From NCBI RefSeq assembly GCF_027744825.2, contig NC_071343.1:15114866-15178865 (forward strand): DNA of 64,000 nucleotides, read 5' to 3'. This document shows, piece after piece, positions 53,601 to 61,464 of the stretch. This stretch comes from Synchiropus splendidus (lineage: Eukaryota; Chordata; Actinopteri; Syngnathiformes; Callionymidae). A program made the position numbers and the translations under genes. The notes under the pieces were generated by a model, which was given only the letters and a program-made list of their open reading frames with translations, did no database searches and was not told where the DNA came from. Each line of letters starts with the position of its first letter. The stretch's first letter is position 1.

Positions 53601-55583
53601 GATGGACGGGCTGATGGTGGTCAGTGGACGGAGGCACAACGCTGATGATGTGGTGGCAACAGCTTTGGCAGTGGAACCCATGAAGTTTGTGTACAGGGGA
53701 AGGTAATGGAAACATTGATTTTTCCCACTGTTGAAGAAAGACACAAACTAACTCTCGTACTCTCATGTTTGCCAGAATCGCTGTCTTTTCTGTGTCGGTG
53801 CTGCATGATGAGAGAATAGTTGTTGTGGCTGAGCAGAGACCTGACGCATCTGAAGAGGACAGCTTCCAGTGGATGAGCCGTGTCCTCCAGGTGAAAACTT
53901 AAAATGAAAATGGATTTAAAAAGAAAAAAGATAATTCTGCAGAGAGATAGACATAATGCATATGTTGGATTGGTGTTTACACTGAATGAATATCAATGGT
54001 GGCCTCAACTATGATTACATTTCACCCTATATCCATGGTTAAATCTGATGACTGGCCTGAAATGTCACTTTTAAAAGAAAAAAAAAGTGTATACACATAA
54101 TCCTGTATCAACCCACTTGTTTTTTATGTTAGTTATTTCTGGGCCTGTTTAAAAGTAATAAAAAAATCATATTATTATTTTCTTTTATTCCAATTATACA
54201 GCGTATAATATTTTATGCTTTGCTAACTTTTTTTTGTCAGTTTTCATTCCGTTTGTTTTACGAAATGGAAATGGTGTGGAGACAGGAGACTGCTTTGTTT
54301 ACTTTGTGTCCTCAGTGTCACTGACAGAGTGAAACTGATGACTTTGTTGCCCTCAGGCCATAGACAGCATCCACCAGGTTGGGGTTTACTGTCTGGCGCT
54401 GGTGCCTGCCAACACACTCCCCAAAGCTGCGCTTGGTGGCATCCACATATCTGAGACTAAACAGCGCTTCCTGGAGGGCGCCCTGCACCCCTGCAATGTC
54501 CTAATGTGCCCTCACACATGTGTTACCAACCTGCCCAAACCCAGACAGAAGCAGCCAGGTGGGCCACAACTGACTTGTGAGACTTGAACTGTTATATTTC
54601 TATTATTAGTAACAGCGGAAATATTTGTGCTGTTCAGAGGTCGGCCCTGCCTCCATGATCGTTGGCAACCTGGTGGCTGGCAAGAGAATTGCGCAGGCTT
54701 GTGGCAGAGATATGGGTCAGCTGGAGGACAATGAACAGGTATTTCTTGGAACATGTTCAACTGTCTTCTGCTTCAAAACAAGATACAGTCTTTTTTTCTG
54801 TCCTGCAGTTCCTCTACATTCAGGATGTGCTGCAGTGGAGAGCTCAGGCGACTCCAGACCACCCACTGTTCATGGTTCTGAACGCAAAGGTCTTTTCCAC
54901 CCTTTGCTCTACTCAAACATAACAATAATAATATTATGGTTTCTTAAAAAAAGAGCATGATTTCATTAGGTTTTAAAATCATTATTACACATGAGGTTTG
55001 TGCTATGGACTATTATTTTTTATTTTTGTTCTAATGAGTCATGAACATGGTCTCCTCAGGGCACTGTGGCGAGCTCAGCTTCCTGTCTCCAGCTTCATAA
55101 GCGCGCAGAGCGCGTGGCTGCAGCTCTGTCTGGCCGCCTCAACACCGGCGACCACGTGGCACTCGTCTATCCGCCTGGTGAGTTCGTCTTCGATCCTGTT
55201 AGACGCCTTTAAATGCTCAATACTGCTGACCACGATGCGCAGGAATCGACTTGATTGCTACGTTCTACGGCTGCCTGTATGCCGGCTGCGTCCCTGTGAC
55301 CGTCAGACCCCCCCACCCACAGAACCTTGCCACAACTTTGCCCACCGTCAAGATGATTGTTGAGGTAACACACTCACACTCTCTGACAACCAGAATAGAA
55401 TGTGTCAAAGTTAAGAACGTGTCACTTCAGTCACACAACAACACCAAAACAATGTTGCTCAAGACAATCCATGTTTATTTTGCAAGAAATTAAACCCGCA
55501 ATCCAGTGCAGAACAAAAGTTCCTGTGCAGAACAAAAGTGTTGCTACACAAGATTATTATTATTGTTGTTGTTGCTGTTAGTC

Positions 55584-55617
<34 letters not shown>

Positions 55618-58016
55618 CACAACAGTATTATCAGTTTTAATTGTAATATTACTGTTTGTGGTAATATTATTTATTACTCTTATAATTTGTATTTTCATCA
55701 CATTATACATGCATATATACTATGCATTTTGTGTATCTGTACATATATGTGTTTTTATTATTAGATTTTTCAAATTTCATGTTTAGTCTTATAGCTCTAT
55801 ATTGGTGACGGTATGTAGGGTTTCTCTTTCCTTGTTTCCTGTCTTTCCGGCCTTAATAAAGTTGTCTATCTTTTACATTTAAAACTCATGAATACAAGTT
55901 GTGTGTTGTGTTTCAAAGGTCAGTAAGTCGGTGTGCATCCTGACCACACAAGCAATAATGAAGCTACTCAAATCCAAAGAAGCAGCAGCTGCTGTAGACA
56001 TCAAGAGCTGGCCCATGGTGCTGGACACAGGTTACACTCTGAGGATCTATTATACAGCTTTGCCGTCAGTGTGTTTCCCTTCACTAAAGAGAAAGATTCC
56101 TTTCCCTCTAGATGACCTCCCTCGGAAGAAGAGCCCCCAGATGTACAAGCCCCCGACCCCAGAAATGTTGGCTTATCTGGACTTCAGTGTTTCTACAACC
56201 GGCATACTAGCAGGGGTCAAGGTGCGCCAGGAGAGATTTGATGTTCTAAACTTGTGCCTGATTCTCGGGAACTCTTCATTTAACACCCACTTCTCTTTCA
56301 GATGTCTCACACTGCCACTAGTGCCTTGTGTCGCTCCATCAAACTCCAGTGTGAGCTGTACCCTTCGCGGCAGATTGCCATCTGTCTGGACCCTTATTGT
56401 GGCCTGGGCTTTGCTCTGTGGTGCCTCTGCAGGTGTGTTGCAATGGAAAGACTTCATGCAAAATGAGTTTATCTTTGTCGGAAGATGTAATGGTGCATCC
56501 CAGTTGTCCAGGTGGGAGGTAGAACCTGGGAATCATGTCATAGCCAAGTTCAGAATGTTCCACTTGGAAAAGATGATCGACTCGCCCATGAAGGCTTGCC
56601 TAGTCGGGATCTCAACAAATACTTGAGAAATACGCTCCACTTGCAACTAGAAAAGCCACAGGATGAAAAATAGTCACATATTTTTGTTTTTGTTGTTTGC
56701 CGTATTGATTCCCAAACGTCTACTTCCTATTTATGTTTTTGGGTAAGCCATCTTGGTTTGTTCCAGTCGGAAACTGGGACAAACCAATGGAAATAAATCT
56801 CGGGGGTAATGTCTTTGGGGTGCATAACTGGGAATTTCCCATTTCTTGGGACAACTGGAGTACAACATAAGCTGAGCTGGCACTTTTCCTGTCAGCAAGA
56901 TTTGGTTTACACCCGCGGTTCATCGAGGTGAACTGAAAAACTGTACATTTGTTCGCGTCTTTGCAATACATCAATTTAAACACCAGATGTCGCCATTTCA
57001 AACAATTCGTTAGACTAATTTCATTGAAAGTGTACGTTCAGTAATAGACTGTAAGGGTGATTGACTTTAACTTCCTGTTCACAGCGTGTATTCAGGCCAC
57101 CAGTCCATCCTTGTTCCACCTCTGGAGCTAGAGACCAACGTGTCCCTGTGGTTGGCGGCAGTGAGCCAGTACAAAGTGCGCGTCACCTTCTGTTCTTACT
57201 CAGTGATGGAGATGTGCACCAAGGGGCTGGGCTCACAGACTGAAGCGCTCCGGGTCAGTGTCTTGATCAGCTGGCGCCTGTAGAAAAACAACCCAGGCCC
57301 ACCCATAACTGCCTTGGCTCATCCACAGCTCCGAAATGTGAACCTGTCCTGCGTGAGAACCTGCATGGTGGTGGCGGAGGAGAGGCCGCGTATAGCCCTG
57401 ACACAGTCCTTCTCAAAAATCTTCAAGGATTTGGGGCTCTCGCCGCGGGCCGTCAGCACCACCTTCGGCTGTCGGGTCAACGTGGCCATTTGTCTGCAAG
57501 TAAGTCCAGCGATCGCTGGGAGAGAAGTGCTAGGCTGAAGTGATGAGTCACCTTTTCCCAGGCACCTCTGGTTTGTTAATGTTGTTCTGTGTGTTTGTGT
57601 GTTTGCATGGATGTTTACAAGAACACAAATAGACACGTATTTTATTTATTTGTCCTGTCAGCCCAACAGGCTAGGGAAGCTGGCTGAGCAGGTATTGTAG
57701 TTGAACGATGGCTATTCGCTCATCTGGCTGTTGTCTTGTCCACCAAGTGTTTGTTCTTCTGCTTGTCAACACACTTGTTTGCAATTCTGCTTCTCAAGCA
57801 CCGCGCTGTGTTCCATAAAACGCGGCATGACGAACAAGACCTAGCTTCCATGTTTGTACATCTGCGTTAAAATGGCCAACAAGTTTAGTTCATCTCTATT
57901 TGCCGAAATCTAACCGACTTTTCTGGTGTAGCTTTGTGTTTTGAAGACTCACGTTTTAGCTGTATCGAGCCCATAAAGGGGAAACAATTAGCAGCTAAAT
58001 TCAACCAATAAAATTC

Positions 58017-58068
<52 letters not shown>

Positions 58069-59602
58069 CACACATATCATATCATTAGTTGTGAAAATTC
58101 ATAGCTACGCTGTCGTAGTCGTTTCCTCTCCTCGTCCTAAAGGTGACCACCAGGTTTTATATGATCACAGAACATTCATTTGTACGTAGAAAGTCAATAT
58201 AAACAAAAGAGCAGTCAAGGTGTTTGTCCTCAGCTGCTGTCGTGGCTGGTTGGCTTCTGGCTGTCTCCTGACTCCCCTCCCCCTCCTAATGCTTTGCCAA
58301 CGGTCGCCCCATGTGCTGCTTCCTCACCCACTGAAGGAAGGTTGAGGGTGTGTTGGCTGTAGTTTGGAACTGACTGGTGATCCACTCTGTGTTGCTCCAG
58401 GGCACTGCTGGACCAGACCCCACCACCGTGTACCTGGACATGAAGTCTCTGAGGCACGACAGGTAATGTTCTGCTTTGACAAGAAGAGCTCTGTCTTTCA
58501 ACTTTCTCACACTTCTTTCACTCATGAACAAGACCACCACACATGCTACTGAAACACATAACGTAAATGTTTTGTCGCGCCCAGGGTTCGCCTGGTGGAG
58601 AGGGGCTCGCCACACAGCCTCCCGCTAATGGAGTCCGGGAAGGTGAGTTCAGGAACTGATGGAGGAGAGAAAGACTTTCTGAACTGCTCTGCTTGTGTTT
58701 CAGATTCTTCCTGGGGTGAAGGTTATCATCGCCAACACGGAGACTAAAGGGCCTCTGGGAGACTCCCACCTGGGAGAGGTGAGGTCACTCTTGACAATGT
58801 CAGCGGCCCAGGGAGGTTTTACAGTGTGCATCTTGTGTGTCTCAGATTTGGGTGAGCAGTCCTCACAATGCCACCGGCTACTACACTGTTTACGGGGAGG
58901 AGGCCCTGCACGCGGACCACTTCAACACCAAGCTGAGCTTTGGCGACACTCAGACTGTCTGGGCCAGGACGGGATACCTGGGGTTCCTCAGGCGCACGGA
59001 GCTGACGGACGCCAGCGGAGGTCGGTCGCTCGCTCGCTCAGTTACATTTGTCTCACATCCAACTTCACTGGGTTTTTCACAATCCTTCCATGTTCTCAGA
59101 GCGGCACGATGCCCTCTATGTGGTGGGATCTCTGGATGAGACCCTGGAGCTGAGGGGAATGAGATACCATCCCATCGACATCGAGACGTCTGTGATCCGC
59201 TCTCACAAGAGTATCGCTGAATGGTGAGTCCAGAATCAGACATATCATTCTTTGTCGAGCCATTGTCGAAATCCCATTAGCTTACTGTTCTTACCACGAA
59301 GAAAAGTTGCATCTTGATGGGAAAATGTTGATAAACCCAAAATCCACAGTGCGGTGTTCACATGGACGAACCTGCTGGTGGTGGTGGTGGAGCTGGAGGG
59401 GTCGGAGCAGGAGGCCTTGGACTTGGTGGCGTTGGTCACCAATGTGGTTCTGGAGGAGCACTACCTCATCGTTGGAGTGGTCGTGGTCGTGGACCCTGGT
59501 GTCATCCCCATCAACTCTCGAGGGGAAAAACAGCGCATGCACCTGAGGGACGGATTCCTCGCCGACCAACTGGACCCCATTTATGTGGCCTACAACATGT
59601 GA
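5787..59602 (+). CDS. dip2a: Disco-interacting protein 2 homolog A, 38 coding exons
   Basis: Exons: 5787-5910, 37231-37302, 40070-40189, 40270-40389, 42271-42534, 43911-44048, 48752-48871, 49683-49880, 49963-50054, 50144-50254, 51274-51397, 51460-51569, 51640-51742, 51861-51925, 52048-52141, 52218-52337, 52439-52553, 52738-52877, 52953-53089, 53293-53373, 53575-53702, 53776-53890, 54357-54558, 54638-54738, 54809-54889, 55060-55177, 55243-55364, 55919-56030, 56112-56221, 56302-56432, 57085-57253, 57329-57499, 58401-58462, 58585-58642, 58704-58778, 58846-59020, 59100-59223, 59350-59602 (TGA 59600-59602). All have GT-AG borders and consistent phases; the sum is 4755 nt, 1584 residues, close to human DIP2A. 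Order: DMAP1-binding region (about 20-135), Ser-rich linker, two adenylate-forming domains (about 350-900 and 1000-1584). Segments such as [18 protein letters not shown] fit DIP2A better than DIP2B or DIP2C. The family is linked to acetyl/acyl-CoA and diacylglycerol metabolism, cortactin acetylation in neurons and FSTL1 binding. Start chosen: ATG in GCCATGG context. Confidence 0.97.
8306..9104. mobile_element. Non-autonomous hAT-like DNA transposon
   Basis: The ends are inverted repeats: left TAGGGCTGCAACGATTAG, and right end in reverse complement TAGGGCTGCGACTAACAA (TAGGGCTGC plus scattered matches). The flanks are an 8-bp target-site duplication with one mismatch: CGCTCAAT (8298-8305) and CACTCAAT (9105-9112). 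Length 799 bp. No transposase frame is intact inside, so it is a deleted or MITE-like copy. Confidence 0.85.
10811..10885. repeat. TA dinucleotide repeat
   Basis: About 37 uninterrupted TA units in dip2a intron 1. The tyrosine/isoleucine frame through it is an artefact. Confidence 0.97.
13010..13440. repeat. Pyrimidine-rich low-complexity tract
   Basis: Strongly C/T-biased plus strand with dispersed CTCC/CTTC units. The composition alone keeps several frames open, including a 194-codon one at 12923-13507, which I do not regard as a gene. Confidence 0.7.
23850..23938. repeat. Compound AT, poly-T, GT microsatellite
   Basis: About 25 AT units, then nine or ten T, then about 14 GT units. Confidence 0.97.
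29881..29909. repeat. Perfect 13-bp inverted repeat (short hairpin)
   Basis: TCTTATGTGTGTG, a three-base spacer GCA, then CACACACATAAGA. It is a GT/AC repeat folded back on itself and too short for a typical pre-miRNA. Confidence 0.8.
30979..31129. mobile_element. Short inverted-repeat element, MITE-like remnant
   Basis: The left end GGGGTGTCAAACTC and right end AGTTTGACACACC form an inverted pair about 150 bp apart. Similar GTCAAACTC ends are common on small hAT-type elements in fish genomes, and a related end occurs at 37719. No clear target duplication was found. Confidence 0.5.
33839..33848 (-). mobile_element. Possible end of a degenerate hAT-like element
   Basis: GTTGCACCCCTAC matches the usual end of fish hAT relics (taggggtgcaac on the minus strand). 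The partner end was not found, so the extent, probably to lower coordinates, is unknown. Confidence 0.3.
34360..34500. repeat. Purine-rich low-complexity tract
   Basis: GGA/GGGA-rich plus strand, producing spurious Pro/Ser-rich minus-strand frames. Confidence 0.55.
37150..37174. repeat. dip2a: CT repeat close to dip2a exon 2 acceptor
   Basis: About 12 CT units ending in a C run, 55-80 bp upstream of the exon 2 acceptor. It extends the polypyrimidine region of that acceptor after the 31-kb intron. Confidence 0.9.
37231..40389 (+). CDS. dip2a: dip2a exons 2-4: rest of DMAP1-binding region
   Basis: Exon 2 (37231-37302) encodes [19 protein letters not shown]. Exon 3 (40070-40189) encodes [11 protein letters not shown] and a basic linker ending TRDERFRS. 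Exon 4 (40270-40389) encodes [18 protein letters not shown] and ends ACTPP. All junctions are phase 1. Residues about 41-145. These blocks match DIP2A-type proteins very closely. Confidence 0.96.
37719..37800 (+). mobile_element. Fragment of GTCAAACTC-ended repeat
   Basis: Begins AGGGGTCAAACTC and continues into TGCGGCCCGCAAAATTA, a combination common in interspersed repeats of fish. The right boundary was not identified. Confidence 0.4.
38841..39636. mobile_element. Non-autonomous hAT-like DNA transposon
   Basis: Left end TAGGGATGCTCCGATCAGG; right end reads CGGATCATCCCTA, its imperfect inverse. Length 796 bp, almost the same as the intron 1 element but with different ends. Flanks CATTTTAT and CATATGAT agree at six of eight bases, an eroded 8-bp duplication. 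No transposase frame. Confidence 0.75.
40390..42270 (+). other. dip2a: dip2a intron 4
   Basis: 1.88 kb, AT-rich, with an ATT microsatellite at 41874-41902. A 144-codon minus-strand frame (41379-40945) starts with TTG and resembles nothing known; I do not call it a gene. Confidence 0.65.
41874..41902. repeat. ATT trinucleotide repeat
   Basis: About nine ATT units inside dip2a intron 4, preceded by irregular AATAAT/GATAAT units. Confidence 0.9.
42271..44048 (+). CDS. dip2a: dip2a exons 5-6: Ser-rich linker
   Basis: Exon 5 (42271-42534) encodes [11 protein letters not shown] and the Ser run [16 protein letters not shown] followed by an Ala-rich stretch. Exon 6 (43911-44048) encodes APPDVTG and ends IMETADG. 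Residues about 146-279. The region is predicted to be disordered and rich in phosphorylatable Ser and Thr. Confidence 0.95.
42535..43910 (+). other. dip2a: dip2a intron 5
   Basis: 1.38 kb without recognised features. A 148-codon ATG-started frame (42605-43051) has no splice or homology support and AT-driven composition. Confidence 0.6.
44597..44653. repeat. TA dinucleotide repeat
   Basis: TA units interrupted once by CAGT, in dip2a intron 6. Confidence 0.95.
44758..44783. repeat. ATCTA pentanucleotide repeat
   Basis: Five tandem ATCTA/TAATC units. Such runs are frequent as the tail of fish LINE copies, but no LINE body is seen before it. Confidence 0.8.
47870..48150 (+). repeat. Probable 3' end of a degenerate LINE (RTE-like)
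   Basis: The segment contains GAGGACGGCAACCAATGG and later GGCAACCCCTGATGG, then ends in AAGAAGAAGAAGA. This is an eroded version of the common fish retroelement end with a gacccct...gaagaagaagaag tail. Family assignment is from pattern memory only. Confidence 0.4.
48752..48871 (+). CDS. dip2a: dip2a exon 7: conserved basic block
   Basis: Encodes [18 protein letters not shown] followed by [20 protein letters not shown], one of the most conserved stretches of the DIP2 family, just before the first adenylate-forming domain. Residues about 280-319. Confidence 0.96.
48872..49682 (+). other. dip2a: dip2a intron 7
   Basis: 811 bp with a short CA repeat (about 49067-49084) and nothing else recognised. 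Confidence 0.6.
49683..54558 (+). CDS. dip2a: dip2a exons 8-23: first adenylate-forming domain
   Basis: Residues about 320-964. Recognisable blocks are [156 protein letters not shown] and [20 protein letters not shown]. The phosphate-binding loop position reads TSKEGS (residues 534-539) instead of the classical TSGTTG, so ATP handling may be altered, as in other DIP2 proteins. Exons are small and packed, with introns mostly 60-200 bp. Confidence 0.96.
50255..51273 (+). other. dip2a: dip2a intron 10
   Basis: 1.0 kb, the longest intron in the compact 3' part, with a poly-T run near 50570-50587. No recognised coding or mobile element. Confidence 0.6.
53891..54356 (+). other. dip2a: dip2a intron 22
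   Basis: 466 bp, AT-rich, nothing recognised. Confidence 0.6.
54638..59602 (+). CDS. dip2a: dip2a exons 24-38: second adenylate-forming domain
   Basis: Residues about 965-1584. Blocks include [204 protein letters not shown] and the C-terminal [26 protein letters not shown] (1168-1173) keeps more of the classical phosphate loop than domain 1. TGYLGF and the basic GEKQR segment correspond to the conserved hinge and C-terminal lysine regions of adenylate-forming enzymes. The final exon ends [15 protein letters not shown], as in human DIP2A. Confidence 0.96.
55506..55539. repeat. Tandem 19-bp duplication
   Basis: GTGCAGAACAAAAGT occurs twice separated by TCCT. Confidence 0.85.
55584..55618. repeat. 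GTA trinucleotide repeat
   Basis: About eleven GTA units in dip2a intron 27. Confidence 0.95.
56433..57084 (+). other. dip2a: dip2a intron 30
   Basis: 652 bp with no recognised element. Confidence 0.6.
57500..58400 (+). other. dip2a: dip2a intron 32
   Basis: 901 bp containing a TA repeat (58020-58060); otherwise nothing recognised. Confidence 0.6.
58020..58060. repeat. TA dinucleotide repeat
   Basis: About 20 TA units in dip2a intron 32. Confidence 0.95.
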
Positions 59603-59757
59603 GGTGCCGAGGAAGCCAGCTCAACAGACCTTTGAGAATATTTAAACACGCAACGATCGCGCCGACATGATGCGCTTTACCGTCTTATTTTCAAAAACAT
59701 GAATGTTTAGTTTTGTTGCTGTTCAGTTGATCATTAGATGCCATATCTGGTGGAATG

Positions 59758-59763
59758 AATAAA
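59758..59763 (+). terminator. dip2a: dip2a proximal poly(A) signal AATAAA
   Basis: AATAAA 156 nt after the TGA, followed within 10 bases by GTTGTTTGG, a usable GU-rich downstream element. Confidence 0.6.
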
Positions 59764-61106
59764 AGTTGTTTGGACTTGGGATTTAAAAACACCAAGCAAT
59801 GAGTTTGAGCCAGAAGAAATCAAACATATTTAAAGCCACTTTTGCATCTCACAACCCACAACATTCTGCGTGATTAAACACTAATGTGTGTATTTAGCAT
59901 ATTTATGTCCCTCCAGTTAATCTTTATTTATTAAAGAACCCCAGTTTAAAATGTTTTGTTCTCAATGTTGGCACGAAAGAGATTAATTTATTATTAATAT
60001 CTGATAAAAGATATTAAACAATAAATATTGATTTTTGATTGGAGAAAATGTGAGGCACAAACATCCCCTTTTTTTTATTCTGATGCTGGACCGAGCTCTG
60101 ACCACAAGGGGGCTCTGGTTTCTAGTTTCATATTTTGAACACTGACGAGAAGTATTTATTACATGAACGGTTTTAACTTGGAATGGTGGCTCTGTCCTAT
60201 GAGTCTTTTGGGATTATGCAGTTATATATTCCTGCCACTGCAGTTTATGCTTTGCCATTTTGTAGTCTCTAATCTGGAAGTCCACATCTCACTTTCATAA
60301 CTGAAAGCGGAGGTTGTTGAAGTTTCAGCTGCACTTTGACTGGACGGTTACTTCAACTTGACTGCACGTTATCCACCCAGAAAATCCCTGTCAGCCTTTT
60401 TTCAGCTTGTAAATAGCAAAACTGCAGTAAACAAGGTTCACAAACAAATTCCCAAATTTGTATTTCTGATTTTCTCACTAAAAATGGCTTCAAAAATACA
60501 CCACTCACCCAATACTGTTTGAAATAACCGTTTGAATGTCGTTGTTGTTTAGCGCTCATAATCCTGTTTGTACCTAACAAATGTGTAAGATAGTTATTTT
60601 TATCAGACAAAAATGCAATATGATGGAAGGGGACGTCCCTGAAGTGCGGTCGATCAGTTCCAGGTGGCGCTGGAGAAGCCCACTTTGCTAAACATGCCAA
60701 ACCACGTGAATTAAGCCTTAAGTGTTTTTTGTCAAACTGCTATTCCACTTCCTGTTGAACTTCATTTTCGGAAGTTTCCTCGGCTGCTGGATTAGCGAGG
60801 GAATACGCTGGCTGAAGCTTCCCATGCAACACTCCACCGACGACTCCATCAACGGTCGAATGTGTATTTTTATATCAAGACAGTTGAGCGCTCTTGTCGC
60901 ATGTACAGTTTCGAACATCAGACCGCATATCTTCGGAATGCTCCTGCGTTCTCTGTAATTATGTACAGTTTTTTTTTTGTAAATTATTATAAGACGCCGA
61001 TGGAACTTCAGCGAGGACGCTAGCCGTGCACCTCTTGACTCCTCCAGAGGATCCCTCTCGGGTCAACCACGGAAAGATTCATCTGTCTGATTTGTGTTTG
61101 GTCATT

Positions 61107-61112
61107 TTTATT
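61107..61112 (-). terminator. Candidate poly(A) signal of sacsin-like gene (AATAAA)
   Basis: TTTATT on the plus strand, about 355 nt beyond the stop codon. Confidence 0.4.
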
Positions 61113-61132
61113 TTCATAATGTTTTCATAATG

Positions 61133-61138
61133 AATAAA
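61133..61138 (+). terminator. dip2a: dip2a candidate distal poly(A) signal AATAAA
   Basis: AATAAA with a second copy at 61183-61188, followed by TGTTTTCGTG-type sequence. It would end a long dip2a UTR close to or inside the 3' UTR of the opposite gene. Confidence 0.45.
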
Positions 61139-61221
61139 ATGCTTTTAACTGGACTCTGACGTGGCTGATGTTTTCGTGACCAAATAAACAGAAGACGTCC
61201 CTAGATCAGTTGTGCAGTAAG

Positions 61222-61227
61222 TTTAAT
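61222..61227 (-). terminator. Candidate poly(A) signal of sacsin-like gene (ATTAAA)
   Basis: TTTAAT on the plus strand, about 240 nt beyond the stop codon. It is the commonest variant signal; which of the two is used cannot be told. Confidence 0.4.
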
Positions 61228-61464
61228 GGTGCTCACAGATGTGGTTGCACAGAACCGTCAGGTTATTTTGCAAAAACACAGGAATATTAAGCGTAACATG
61301 TAAGGACATATTTAACTGACAATAATGAAGAACAGGATTCATGTAACATGCTCATATTAAAGACACTTCTCGAAATTAGAACAGGTTCCAAAGCAGCGAT
61401 TATTCACCTTAAATTCCCGACTTGATTGAGCTACCTAGCTAGTCTGTGAAAGGTGTGCGGTTCC

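Larger units (their letters stand above)
55365..55918 (+). other. dip2a: dip2a intron 27
   Basis: 554 bp with a 19-bp tandem duplication (55506-55539) and a GTA repeat (55584-55618). An AATAAA near 55855 is preceded by GGCCTT, but nothing else suggests early polyadenylation. Confidence 0.6.
59603..61140 (+). other. dip2a: dip2a 3' UTR, probable long form
   Basis: No further coding exon is recognised between the dip2a stop and the opposing sacsin-like stop. A first poly(A) signal at 59758 gives a 0.17-kb UTR. The non-repetitive sequence at 60720-61050 with repeated TGTACAGTTT motifs, followed by AATAAA at 61133, suggests a longer UTR of about 1.5 kb. The long form is inference. Confidence 0.5.

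Noticed and set aside
59307..59670. Trp- and Gly-rich alternative frames over the last dip2a exon
   Set aside because: Shadows of the real frame, which ends [11 protein letters not shown].
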